64,000 bases of DNA from Massospora cicadina (Eukaryota; Entomophthoromycota; Entomophthoromycetes; Entomophthorales; Entomophthoraceae). Shown in pieces: positions 23,860 to 34,859 of the stretch. Made by a program: the position numbers and the translations under genes. Where the stretch lies: positions 62,001 to 126,000 of the forward strand of contig JAKSZP010009238.1 of NCBI GenBank assembly GCA_022478985.1, in the 5' to 3' direction. Position 1 is the stretch's first letter; each line of letters starts with the position of its first letter. The notes below the pieces were generated by a model, which saw only the letters and a program-made list of their open reading frames with translations, had not been told where the DNA came from and searched no databases.

Positions 23860-25205
23860 CTGATGGTTGCCTAGCCAGTGGGCTCTATGGCTGCAAAGCT
23901 ATGATTTCACCATTGTCCATCACACAGGCACAATTCACCAGAATGCTGACAGCCTCTCCAGGATGCTGATGCTAGCAGTGTTGACCCCAAGGAGGACCAG
24001 CTGTATGATATAATAGCCGACCTGAGCAGTGGAAGTTGTAAACCCTGGAGGTCCAAACTGAACTCTGAAGGATGACTCATGACACACAAATTAAGGATGT
24101 ACTGCTTTACAAGAAGGTCAACAAGAAGTGGCTCCATTACATCCGCCCTCCTCCAAAACTGATGTTATACTAGAAGGCCTTTCCACCATGGGACATGGGG
24201 CCGTCAGAAAGACTCACAAGTGGTTGAAATCATGATGCTACTGGGACCTCATGATAGAGACTACTCAGGAGGTCCTGGAAGCATGCATGGCTTGCCATTC
24301 ACAAGACTAAGCTAACTTTCAATTCCAACTTTCAGATGTTGCCCCAACTGGGCCCTTCAATGTGGTAAGCATCAATATGGTGGGCCCTCTTCCCACTGGG
24401 TTTTATGGCCATAAATATATTATCCTAGCCGTGAACCATCTAACCAAGTGGGTTGAAGCGATTTCAGTCCCAGCTGCTACTGCCAAAGCCACAACCCTTT
24501 TCCTCAAGTGATCCATTTTCACCCAGAATAAGTGCCCCCAAATCTTAATTTTGGATAATGGATTGAACTTCACATCACAGGTAGTGCAAGAACTTACCTT
24601 GCTATTTGGCACTACCCAGAGTTTCGCTGCACCTCACCACCCCTTTACTAATGGGGCAGTTGAATGGGTTAACACAACTCTTATTTTTATTATTTGAAAA
24701 TTAGCTGCCTCAGAACCTGCTCGTTGGAACCATTATCTACCCAGCGCCTTGCTTACCTACCGAGCAAACTATCACTGAGTTATCAAGATGTCCCCATTCG
24801 AAGCCCTATATGGGCGGGCACCTTGGCTGCCAATTAGCATCCAGCCAATGCTCGAGACGTCCACACTTGAGAGCTCTGAATTAACAATGAGGCCCTTAGC
24901 TGACTAAATTGTCCGGCTTCAAGCCCAAGCCACTCATGGCATTATTACCACCACTGGAAGAGAGACATCCTGATTTACTTTTAGATGATCCTCCTTACCA
25001 AATTTTCAACTAGGTGATCTCATTCTCTTTTATCACCATTGACCTGAAGGCTGACAAAATAATCTAGACGTACTTTGGTCTGGACCCTATAAAGTAATTC
25101 ATAGGGTGAAGTCTGAGTACTCCATTGTTGACATCAACCAAGGAACCATGGTTAATATGGTGCATGGTCAGTTCCTGCAACCATATTCCCCCTCTGACAG
25201 GATCT
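23860..25205 (+). pseudogene. Element D integrase (broken)
   Basis: The frame continues from RNase H with an HHCC remnant (24,190-24,310, ending CMACHS). The core has SINMVGPLPTG, ILAVNHLTKWVEA and ILILDNGLNFTS. A GPYKVIHRVKSEYSIVDI module lies at 25,085-25,140. SINMVGP carries Asn at the first catalytic Asp, so the enzyme would be dead apart from the stops. The frame runs to the polypurine tract just before 25,218. Confidence 0.78.
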
Positions 25206-25217
25206 TGAGGGGGGCAC

Positions 25218-25428
25218 TTTTGGAATTTGAGATAGTGATCAAATTGAATTTCCCACTTTTGGATTGGGATGTACCAAATCAGTTTCCAAACCTACCCAAA
25301 GTGAGTCAGCTTCAGGATTTCCCTCCCCAATTTTTGGAGTCACGTGGGGTGGCGTTTCCACCAATTCAGTCAAGTGGGTGACACAATCCATTGAGGATGC
25401 CCATGAGGAGGCCATTCTGGAAGATCAG
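25218..25428 (+). repeat. Right LTR of element D, first half
   Basis: It aligns with 12,880-13,082 of the left LTR and ends at ATCAG, where element C inserted. A G-rich tract (TTGAGGGGGGCAC) precedes it as polypurine tract. Confidence 0.82.
25424..25428. repeat. Target-site duplication of element C, left copy (ATCAG)
   Basis: ATCAG before the LTR; GTCAG after the other LTR at 33,690-33,694. The intact D LTR has ATCAG, so the right copy mutated. Confidence 0.8.
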
Positions 25429-26566
25429 TGTAAAAATTTACTTAAGAGTTGATTATCAGTCATCAACCCAGTAACCTTTTAACTGCACAGGTCGGTTTCC
25501 TTGTGCACCTTGCATTGTAAAGAATATATTATCTGATAATAGTATGGAGACTATTATCCGTAGTTGAGTTATAATTATTATCAGGCCCAACGCTTTGGCC
25601 AGTACTTCTGATTAAATACTTGACACATTGTACTCATAGGGATTCATTCCCTGTATTATTGTCCACCCAATCTTTGTCAAGATCTCCTGATGACAGTCTC
25701 TTTCAGCCTAACACACAGTTGGCAGCTATCCCTGATTTGTGGTTCCCTTCATCTCTAGATCCCCACTTGGATCTCTACTCTTCTCTCTGAGAGTCTTCCA
25801 ATTATTGCCTTTTGCAACAATATCCTTTAAATGGAACTTCACACTGGATGCTGATAGTCTAACTATAACTGAATCTACAATAAAACTAATAATAATGGTC
25901 TAATGTCTGTCTATCTGCCTTATTTATTATAGTGAACCCTAGGGAATTATATAGTAGGGGATTCAGCTTTCTAACCCTTGGTTGACACCTCTTCAATGAA
26001 ACAGCAGCCATTGATGTTGAATCACCCTTCCTCGTCTCAGCAGCGATGGTCTTCCCCATACTGGCTAGGATTCTGTCATTGGACATCCTTGATACCTCAA
26101 ACGGAAAGAGTTGGAAAACGTGTCCCTAACGTTTTCCTTTTGATCCGAGTAAACCAACCATAAATGGCTAGAAACTTGATTAGGTAATGGGACTTATTAC
26201 TCATTATGGCAGGTTATTTTACCAAATGATTGATTTGCTAGTTGCAGGCAGCATCACTCGCCTCGCAACTCACCATTCATTCCCAATCAGTTGGTGATGA
26301 AACCTGACCAATCTCAATTGGTACACCTGATAGTTAATCACTATCAGATGCCCCTATTTTGTCAGCCACTCCGCCCAATGAGATATTAGGTATTTATCCA
26401 GATTGATCCCCCACGGATACAACCAGGCTTTATCCCAAAATCCCCTGAATGTAGTTCCTCCAAAATTTGGGTCAACCGATCTCCAATTCACTTCGCCTTA
26501 GGGAATTTTTCCCCTAGTGATACCAGGTAATCTAGCAGGCTGGGAATATGGACAAAAATCCCAACA
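25429..26566 (-). repeat. 3' LTR of element C
   Basis: Collinear with 32,554-33,689 with a few percent differences. On the minus strand the purine-rich GCAAGAGGGGGATG lies immediately upstream (26,580-26,567). Confidence 0.92.
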
Positions 26567-26580
26567 CATCCCCCTCTTGC

Positions 26581-27110
26581 CTAGATTTCCAGCGAGAAAA
26601 GGACCGGGGCATGGGAACACCACTTTGGACACCTGGTCAAATACTTCATTGGTTCAAGCGGAGTACACTCATCAATACTCAACGCTGCTTAGGATGACCT
26701 TTGGCATACGGCATTCCTCCTCTTCCTCCTCACTACCACCTACTCAGAGCGTGGTCCCCATGATCTTCTGTCATGCTGGGCTGATCAATTCACTTGTGAC
26801 GGTATTATTCCCAGGATCCAGTTTTCCCCCCATCAGGGTATATGACCCACTGTCATATTCAGGATTCTTGGTATGCCATCCTTGAATTCCTGATTCTCTC
26901 CTCATCATAGATAGGAGACTCTTATCATTGATGTTTGTTTCGGAGCTTGATTAAGAATACTTTTTTCTATTCACCTTCATTATTTCGCTCATAACCTATT
27001 GGCTGTAAGTCATTCTTAATTCTTCCCTTGGAAAGCTTATATCATTAATTTTGAGATTAATATCTCCAAAATTGGAGCTTAATGGATTGTAGAGTGCATA
27101 ATGTCAACTT
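26581..27110. other. Element C 3' region, no gene seen
   Basis: Between the 3' LTR and the antisense ORF. No domain is recognised on either strand; the 122-codon plus frame (26,517-26,885) starts inside the LTR and looks non-coding. Confidence 0.4.
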
Positions 27111-27148
27111 CTATATAAGTCTGACAACCCCCCTCTAGTCCTGCTCAT

Positions 27149-27856
27149 ATGTCAAACTCAGAATTCCGCTACCAGCAGCTTCTTAACAGTCTGTCAGATA
27201 CGGACCTCCGCCTCTTCCAGCAGATGAGTCAGGATGCTCAACAGAACCTCTTCCATGGTCCTTCCAGGACTCATACGCCTAGTTTGGTGCAAGCAGCTAG
27301 TCCTTCCATCAAATTACCAGAAACTGTAACCAATCCCTCCAAAACCAGGCTGTCCATCATTTTGAACAACTCTCAAATGACTCTTCCTTTGCAGTCAATT
27401 CCTGAGTTGGACTTCAAAGCTCCCCTGGATTTGGCTCCTTTCACTGATGCTCTGAACATCGTTGTCGATGCTACAGAGATCATGCTGGTCGCTTTGGATC
27501 ATTTGTTCTTGGCTGAGTCAGACTTGCTCCCTAAGTTCCTCTTCTAACTTAGTCAATTCTACAAAACCGCTGTGCTGGTTTCTGAGCTTTCAATTGGGAA
27601 CAGCATACACTTCGAGCTCCCCTACGCTGAACTCTGGGCACAAGTCACTGAGGCGTTGACATTAGCTCTGAATCCCTCTGATCTGGACAACCTTCTGGAT
27701 TAAATACTGCCATTTGTGCTCTCTGCTTTTCTGGCCAAGTTCTTTGAAGTTGGTTGATGAAGCTTCCAGCCTCACCAGGCTTTCATCGTCATTCAGCTTT
27801 AGCTTCTTTGAAGCCTGTAGTCGTTGTTTGTAAGATGAAATCCGCTCTTTACACAA
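27149..27856 (+). pseudogene. Antisense ORF inside element C, unknown product
   Basis: It lies on the plus strand in the 2.4-kb region between integrase and 3' LTR of the minus-strand element C. ATG at 27,149; 132 codons open (NSEFRYQQLLNSLSDTDL...), then TAA at 27,545 (one transition from CAA). The same frame continues protein-like (YKTAVLVSELSIG, YAELWAQVTEALTL, ILPFVLSAFLAKFF) to about 27,755. CTATATAAG at 27,112 sits about 37 bases upstream of the ATG. I recognise no domain; the composition is helical and Leu/Ser-rich. It could be an antisense retroelement ORF, a captured host gene or the gag of another buried element. The opposite strand also has a 64-codon coiled-coil-like frame (27,856-27,662), so the coding strand is not certain. 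Confidence 0.4.
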
Positions 27857-27859
27857 CTA

Positions 27860-28660
27860 CTTCTTCTCTGGAGCTTCTCATTGCTATCTTCTATTGATGG
27901 CATTAGTCAGGGGCATGATTCAACAACCCCCATTGAGTATTCCTTCTTCACTGCTGGCTCACATGTCTGATGTCCTTGATGAAGCCCATTGGTAGGCGCT
28001 CAAGACAAATCTTCCAGCACTGGTGCCTTATCAGGATTACTCAGGGTTATTTGCCAATTGCCTCTTCCTCTATTGCCATTTACTCCCCACTCCGTGGAGT
28101 CACAATTGGCTTCTTCTGACATATCAATTTCCCTTCCCCTAGTCACGTTTTCTCAGGGCTCAGCGTCCACTCAACGAACATGGTTTTGTGTAGGTCTTGC
28201 CCACCCAAGTGTCCAATTTCATATCAATTTTGACGGGCTATTTCTTCCTACCACGATATATCCTCCCACCCCAAGAGGCGACATAGGTGGAATCATCCCT
28301 TTTATTGAGGATGACCAATAAAAATAAAATTATTAAAAATATATTGGCTTTTTTCTATGCATTTAAAATTCTTTTTTTCCAATATCTTTTATCAGTTTTT
28401 ATTTTTATTCTCTCTTTTTTTCTATGGGACTTGACCTTGTTTCAGTTCAGAGGTCCATCTTTTCCCCTAAACTGGGTCCTGGGCACTTGAACCTACCTGT
28501 TTTCTATGGTTCAGTGGCCCTTTTTTCAGACTTAACCATCTAGATTGGTTCAGAGGTCCTTTTTCAGACTTGACCTAATTATCAGGACATGACCAACTTA
28601 ATGGTTCATCAGTCCTTCAGGAACTCTTTTATTTTTTTATTCAATCCACCACTTTAGATA
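27860..28660. other. Element C 3' region, weak plus-strand frame
   Basis: The frame 27,989-28,321 is open on the plus strand but has no recognisable motif. 28,320-28,660 is T-rich with a repeated TTCAGAGGTCC/TTCAGTGGCCC/TTCAGACTTGACC motif. I see no gene. Confidence 0.35.
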
Positions 28661-29735
28661 CTTAGCATGGACTTGATTTACTACTCTTCCATCCAAGAGA
28701 TTCTTGACGGAGTAAGCATTGGTCGCTGTCTTGTCAATTACTTCGAATGGGCCCAACCATAATGCATCCAATTTGTTTCTTTGTCTAAAACCATGCATAT
28801 TGCAATAGGCGACTCTTTCCCCTATTCAATATTCTTCCAATACCAGTCAGTTCTTATCATCCGTCAATTTTGCTCATATCCTTTTCTTCAAGGTTGTATT
28901 GAATGCTTGCAATTACATATCAATCAGGATAATTGTCAGTCAGTTCAAGTATTGTTTGTTACTCATCCCCGACATAGGTTCTACTTCCAAATATAATATT
29001 GGTGGCAACGCAGCCTTCCTCCCATATAGTAATTCAAACGGTGTCTTTCCCATTGCTGTATGATGACTAATGTTGTAGGTGAATATCACCAAACTCAGGT
29101 ACGTTCCCCATTTGGAAGTTCTCCCTGTGACTAGCTTCCTCAGCATCTGGGCAGCGGCCCATTGACCCATTCTACCAGTCCGTTTGTCTCCAGCTGGTAT
29201 GGTACTGACACGACTCCCTAGATCCCCATTATTTCATTTAGCCTTGGGATCACATGAGACGTGAAGTTTGTCCCATTGTCGCTCAGTAGGACTTGTGGAC
29301 GTCCATGCTGGTGTACTACTTGATCCAGGATGAATCTCGCGGTACTGGTAGCATCAACTCTGGTTAGGGCTTTCGTTTCAACCCATCTTGTCAAATGGTC
29401 AATGGCTAAAATGATGTATTTACTCCTCCTGTGCACATCGCCAGCGGTCCCATCACATCAATGGACACTATGTGCCATGCAAGTCCAGGTCAGACCAGTT
29501 ATTATCCAGCTGAACTTTTATGTGGTTTATGCAGCTGGCATTCCACACAACAAGCTAGATGATTCGCGACATTGTAGTTAATTGATTCCCAGTGATAATA
29601 CTGGCAAATATGATCGGCTGTTTTTCTCAGGCCTCCATGCCTGACAGCCTTATGAGCTGCTTATACTACTGCTGCTCTTTCTGACGGTTTTGAGAATAAT
29701 AGCTGTTTCCTGTTTATCATCTTGGATACTTGTCC
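28660..29735 (-). pseudogene. Element C integrase (broken)
   Basis: An HHCC domain with all four ligands (HKAVRHGGLRKT, then CCVECQ) lies at about 29,660-29,530. The core at 29,436-29,218 has AIDHLTRWVETKA and LLSDNGTNFTS. The block 29,170-28,940 is the core C-terminus with SYGRKAALP-type FELLYGR. Stops occur throughout. It follows directly on the RT fingers, so RT palm and RNase H are lost. Confidence 0.75.
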
Positions 29736-29739
29736 AGGG

Positions 29740-31250
29740 ACTTGATGACGGAACTAGAATCCCATGATTCACTAGTTTGCTGATCTCATCTTCCACTACC
29801 GCTTCAGCAGCTTTCAATCTTCATATTGGTCTCATCCTTATCAGTAGATTTTCCCCGGTGTTGACCTTGTGAATTACATCTTGTGCGCATCCCAAATCGT
29901 TGTCATCCTTAGTGAACACTTCCCAATATCTTTTAATAATTCAAGCACCTCTTCCTTCTGCCCTTCCAGCAGATCTGCGAGCTGCTCCTGATCAACCAAT
30001 AGTTTGATGCTTTTGGCTGCCCTGGCTGGTAATCCCATTTCCTCAAGAGACCCAAAATCATGGAATTGTCTCAATTCTGCCATAGGTATTAAATGAATAG
30101 ACGTGATGATTTGATTCCTCTTGACCTTCATCAGTTTTTCGCTCAAATTCGCCAAGAGAACTTGTAAATCTCCATGGCCCAGCATTAATATCCCGGGAGC
30201 CACCCATGGCTCTATTCTGGACTTCTTCCAGGGGCTTCTGACTTCTCCATACAACAGCTCCAGAATCTCTAAAGTCAACCCTGTGTTGACTATTATCTGC
30301 AATCCAGCCGGTATGGTTCTCTCCTTCTTGATCCTTAAAGGAAGTCCCCAGTTTTCTAGGATTTCCGCTGGCATCTCTCATCACTTCCTACCAACTAATT
30401 GGTACTGAATCGGTAAAATGCCATCATTGTATATCAAGTTGATGAAATTATTTCTCCAGTTCAATAAAACTTCACCGTCCTTCTGGTATACCAATGGTAA
30501 CGTCTGACCCAGGATGGTCAACGTATTATCCTCAAAGTTACATTTAACTCTGTACTTCCGCAGAAACTCTGTTCTGATCAGGATATTGTAGTTTTAGTTT
30601 GCCAAAACTATCTTTGCGCGGATACCACCAATGACCTAAATTGTAGTGGCAGTGCACCATACGCTCCACAGGAAATGGTGGTGTTCAGCCCAGCTGTTCC
30701 ATATTCTTTCTTGTGCTCCAAGTCCGGAGAGATTTTTATCCTCTTCATCAGCTTGGTTGACACGATATTGATGGGTGCTCCGCTGTTGACTATCACCCTC
30801 ACCCTCACTCAATTCACTTGAATATTTATATATGTAAACTCAGAGTATTGTAATAGAGTATTTATTGAGTGAATTGCGGCGTTATTAGCTGAATCTAGGG
30901 TATGAATAATTTGCGCCAATAATTCAGGAAACGATCTTTAATCGCGCCAAGAGGGATCAACAGATTGGCCTCAATTAAATGAAAGTCTGTTAACTCATCA
31001 GGATTCTTGGTGGTCCAAATCTTCTCCGCCAGTTGTCAGGCGTATAGCAGGGCAACTTCATGAACTATCTTAGGGTCGATCTTCTTCACCCCAGCTTTGG
31101 TCACGGCATTTATACCCATGTTGACCACTTGGTATAGCTGATCCTGCTCATCATTTATGAACAGATCACTAATATCTATCTCTTCATTCATGATATCAGG
31201 AGGAACAGGTTTTTCCGCCACTATAGACTGTTACTTGTCTAGGCAGTGGG
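29740..31250 (-). pseudogene. Element C protease, linker and first part of RT (broken, deleted)
   Basis: The block 31,221-31,036 is an acidic spacer. Protease at 30,808-30,608 reads VIVNSGAPINIVSTKLMKRIK, with Asn at the catalytic position. The block 30,374-29,874 is the conserved linker (166 codons open) ending QEQLADLLEGQKEEVLELLKD and the DDNDLGCAQ-like spacer. At 29,876-29,740 RT fingers start and run to LVPSSSP. The frame then changes to integrase sequence without any YXDD or RNase H block. Confidence 0.75.
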
Positions 31251-31329
31251 ACCTTTTCCCAAATCTTTGGCTACTGCTGTCTCTTTAGCCTGGACCACGT
31301 TAATTTGATCCTTCAGCTTTTTGCAGTGT

Positions 31330-32459
31330 GCACCGAAATGTCCTTTCCCGCCACACTGGAAGCAGACCTTCTTTTTCTTATTTAACCATATGAATTCTTT
31401 AGGCTTAATTCCTGCCGCAGTTCATTTAAAAGCCTCTGCTGCTCCTTGACTTCCCATTGTAGGATTCAGATTTTGGACCAGATTAGACTTGAAGCTTCTA
31501 TTCAGGGCATCAAACGTCACTCCCAAAATCTTCAGGTTATCTACCATTTTTGAGGTAGTTATCTCAGTCACGAATACAGTAGACATCATTTGATGCAAAT
31601 TGTGATAGAACCAAAGGGCCACTTGCAAAGCGATTCTTGCATCAAAGTCATCTAACACCTTTTCTCCAGCCAGGATCTGCGACTCCTGGTAAAAGTAATC
31701 CGCAAAGCTTGCAAGAGATTCATCTTTATGGAACTGAAATCCCAAAAACTCTTGCTTGCGTTTTGACATACAGGTTGGACTCCCAAACTCCTTCATTATG
31801 GCCGCCTTAGCCTTGGCATACAACCAGCTGTCCCCCTCCAAGTGGGAGCTCTAGGTTCTGGCAGTCTGTGTCCATATATTTCATGACCATCAACGCCTTT
31901 TGACGATCCCCATATCCATTCATAGTCATGTCATTTAGTCAGAAAAACGCTGGGGCGTTATCCCAATGGAATGTGGGCAATTTAGGTGTTGCTCTAAATT
32001 CCTCTGAGTCATTTTGGGCTGATTCTCTCAGTTTGGCTACTCGGCTCACTTGTGGAGTGACTATAGGCATCATCTCCAAAATAGCATTAAATGTAGGTGG
32101 CATATTTCTCAGGGTATTCATCTTCCCAAGTATCTTATGAGGACTTCTCTCTTTAGCATCACTGGCCATATCAGGCTCACATGCACATCTGTGGGCTTTC
32201 AAATACTCTACTTCTTTCATCAATTTCTCAATGTCCGCACCAAACTTTCTCAAATGAACATGATCCGCTTCTCGCTCCTTTTCTAGGAATAGGACCTCTC
32301 AAACAAGGTCTCCTTCTTTCCTCTTTAACGAGTTTACTTTGCCGAGTAACTCATTCCCAAAGTTGGCTATGTTACCACTACTTCCTCCACCTTGGTGACT
32401 TGCTCTTTCAAGGCTGCGAACTCCCAATGGTCCACTGAGTTTAAGTCATTCTGACTCAT
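31330..32459 (-). pseudogene. Element C gag (broken)
   Basis: It starts at the ATG at 32,459 (MSQNDLNSVDHWEFAALK, coiled-coil-like). The open block 32,253-31,939 is helical and ends LPTFHWDNAPAFF. The capsid block is 31,841-31,422 (QEFLGFQFHKDESLASFADYFYQE). An intact CCHC knuckle CFQCGGKGHFGAHC lies at 31,365-31,325. Several stops interrupt it. Element A gag has the same arrangement. Confidence 0.78.
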
Positions 32460-32534
32460 TGTGGCGATCTCATTCCACAACTTGCACATCTCTTCTTTAT
32501 ATGAAATTATTGATAGATTATCAACTCAACTACC

Positions 32535-32550
32535 CCTGTAGTGAGCACCA
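32535..32550 (-). other. Primer-binding site of element C
   Basis: TGGTGCTCACTACAGG on the minus strand, 3 bases after the LTR. Same site as in elements B and D. Confidence 0.75.
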
Positions 32551-32553
32551 ACT

Positions 32554-33689
32554 TGTAAAAATTTACTTAAGAGTTGATTATCAGTCATCAACCCAGTAAC
32601 CTTTTTACTGCACAGGTCGGTTTCCTTGTGCACCTTGCATTGTAAAGAATATATTATCTGATAATAGTATGGAGACTATTATCCGTAGTTGAGTTATAAT
32701 TATTATCAGGCCCAACGCTTTGGCCAGTACTTCTGATTAAATACTTGACAAATCGTACTCATAGGGATTCGTTCCCTGTATTATTGTCCACCCAACTTTT
32801 GTCAAGATCTCCTGATGACAGTCTCTTTCAGCCCAACACACAGTTGGCAGCTATCCCTGATTTGTGGTTCCCTTCATCTCTAGATCCCCACTTGGATCTC
32901 TACTCTTCTCTCTGAGAGTCTTCCAATTATTGCCTTTTGCAACAATATCCTTTAAATGGAACTTCACACTGGATGCTGATAGTCTAACTATAACTGAATC
33001 TACAATAAAACTAATAATAATGGTCTAATGTCTGTCTATCTTCCTTTTTTATCATAGTGAACCCTAGGGAATTAATAGTAGGGGTTTCAGCTGTCTAACC
33101 CTTGGTTAACACCTCTTCAATGAAACAGCAGCCATTGATGTTGAATCGCCCTTCCTCATCTCAGCAGCGATGGTCTTCCCCATCCTGTCTAGGATTCTGT
33201 CATTGGAAATCCTCGAGACCTCAAATGGAAAGAGTCAGAAAACGTGTCCCTAACGTTTTCCTCTCAATTAAAGCAAACCAACCATAATTGGCTAGCGACC
33301 TGCTTAGGTAATGGGACTTATTGTCCATTATGGCAGGTTACTTTACCAACCAATTTATTGCTAGTTGCAGGTGGCATCACTCACCTCGCAACTCACCATT
33401 CATTCCCAATAAGTTGGTGATGAAACTCAACTGATCCCAATAAGTACACCTGATAGTTAATCACTATCAGATGCCCCTATTTCGTCGGCCACTCCACCTG
33501 ATGAGATATTAGGTACTCATCCAGATCAATCCCCGATGGATATGACCAGATGAATATCCCAAAATCCCCTGAACGTAGTTCCTCCAAAATTCAAGCCAAC
33601 TGATTTTCAATTCACTTCACTTTAGGGAATTTTCCTCTAACAACACCAGGTAATCTAGCAGGCTGGGTATATGGGCAAAAATCCCAACA
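32554..33689 (-). repeat. 5' LTR of element C
   Basis: Collinear with the 3' LTR; the tRNA primer site follows it on the minus strand. Confidence 0.92.
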
Positions 33690-33694
33690 GTCAG
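33690..33694. repeat. Target-site duplication of element C, right copy (GTCAG)
   Basis: Differs from ATCAG by one transition. Confidence 0.75.
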
Positions 33695-33893
33695 TAAAGA
33701 TCCTGAACATATGAGGCTCCAATAATCCCAGAGGCACCAAGTCCCAACACACCCTATAAATAAGGAATCCTTCTAAGCCTCATAAATAATAACTTACCCA
33801 ACTTTCTGCTTCCTTCTCGACCTTTTAAGAAAATTAGCAGCTTTGAGCCACCTTTGGACCTCAGCGCCAGTCTAGAGAACTATAGCGCTGACA
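33695..33893 (+). repeat. Right LTR of element D, second half
   Basis: It starts TAAAGATCCTG right after element C's target duplication and aligns with 13,088-13,293, ending GCGCTGACA. Confidence 0.82.
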
Positions 33894-33898
33894 GATGC
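33894..33898. repeat. Target-site duplication of element D, right copy
   Basis: GATGC follows the right LTR of D and pairs with GCTGC at 12,875. Beyond it the minus-strand frame of element A resumes. Confidence 0.5.
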
Positions 33899-34259
33899 AA
33901 GTTTTTTGATGTTTTTTTAGAATGCCCAGCTCATTTTGAACATAATTCTCAAAGTTACATGCTTTAAATTTAAGTCCAGGTGCTCTCTTAGGCCCAAAGT
34001 GGCCTGCATGGTGATTCCAGATGTATGATATAATAGGAAATAGGAATTATTTTCCAGTTTACGCCAGAAGGTATTCATGTTTTGTAACCATTCATGCGAC
34101 TGCCATGGTGTGCAAGAACCTCTGAAGCTATCTTCTGGACTCTTTATTCAGTAGCCCAAGGGTGTTTAATCTCTCATGGGCTCCATTGGCAAGTCCTGTA
34201 TTTTCACAATTGCTTTGTGAACTTCAGTAAAACTAAATTTTAATTTTTCTAGTAGAGCA
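33899..34259 (-). pseudogene. Element A, N-terminal coding region, middle piece
   Basis: Between D and B the minus strand carries protein-like sequence (LLEKLKFSFTEVHKAIVKIQ, then PWQSHEWLQNMNTFWRKLEN, and TMQATLGLREHL) with TGA stops. It continues the frame from 40,779 upward and leads toward gag at 12,879 downward. No family is recognised. Confidence 0.4.
34255..34259. repeat. Target-site duplication of element B, left copy (GAGCA)
   Basis: GAGCA before the LTR; GAGAA after the right LTR at 40,779-40,783. Four of five match. Confidence 0.55.
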
Positions 34260-34803
34260 TGTTGAGATTCTGATATGACTGGATGATAAGCCCTGAAGAG
34301 CTTTGGCGGAATGGCAAGAATCCGCTAACTAGGATGATATCTACAAGTATTTAAAATTCTGAGATGAGGTGATATTAGGATATGACAATTATTAGATCAC
34401 CTACAAATAAGGTGTTAAAGCGATGTTGACATTTGACAGGTATAATTTAGATCAACTCAAATTAGGACAATATTATTGAAGAATACCCTTAAAGCCAATG
34501 AGAATCACTGGAATAGAATAGTCTAAGCTATGAGAATGGTATTGCCTGAAGTCACTTTAAATAAGCGAGATGAGCGATTGAAAGAAGGAGGTTGTTAATG
34601 GTTGAGAGAGCAGAACAGCAAAGGGTCGCTTTATTTATTAAAATATATAAAAAAGTGTTATCAAGGCAATTGCTCCTATTATATAATATTTTTCAGTGTG
34701 TTTGAAGGACTGCTGATCCCCATACCTTCTTTCTGTTGTTCAGTTTGTTCAACCAGTGTGATCCTTATGGCGGATCCCAATGGTACCGCCCAAAATTATA
34801 ACA
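34260..34803 (+). repeat. Left LTR of element B
   Basis: Starts TGTTGAGATTC, ends AATTATAACA. Aligns end to end with 40,234-40,778. Confidence 0.9.
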
Positions 34804-34804
34804 G

Positions 34805-34820
34805 TGGTGCTCACTACAGA
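34805..34820 (+). other. Primer-binding site of element B
   Basis: TGGTGCTCACTACAGA, one base after the left LTR; shared with elements C and D. Confidence 0.75.
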
Positions 34821-34859
34821 GGGCCCATTGATCAACCACTAAAAATCAAAATCTCCTTT

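Larger units (their letters stand above)
25429..33689 (-). mobile_element. Element C: Ty3-type LTR retrotransposon lacking the RT core and RNase H
   Basis: The minus-strand element has LTRs of 1138 bases (25,429-26,566) and 1136 bases (32,554-33,689), starting TGTAAAAATT and ending CCCAACA on the forward strand. They differ by only a few percent. The target duplication is ATCAG (left) and GTCAG (right); the uninterrupted left LTR of D has ATCAG at the same place. A polypurine tract GCAAGAGGGGGATG abuts the left LTR and a tRNA primer site abuts the right LTR. Gag, protease, the beginning of RT and integrase are recognisable. The RT palm and RNase H are missing, so it is a deletion derivative. 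Confidence 0.9.
12880..33893 (+). mobile_element. Element D: Ty3-type LTR retrotransposon, itself interrupted by elements F and C
   Basis: Left LTR 12,880-13,293, tRNA primer site at 13,298, gag to 15,072, then element F (15,073-21,321). Protease-RT-RNase H-integrase follow at 21,327-25,200, a G-rich polypurine tract (near 25,206-25,216) and the right LTR 25,218-25,428. The right LTR is split by element C and completed at 33,695-33,893. Without F and C the element is about 6.5 kb. Both halves of the right LTR align in order with the single left LTR, which proves the split. The order of pol domains (RT before integrase) makes it Ty3-type, and no chromodomain is seen. Confidence 0.85.
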
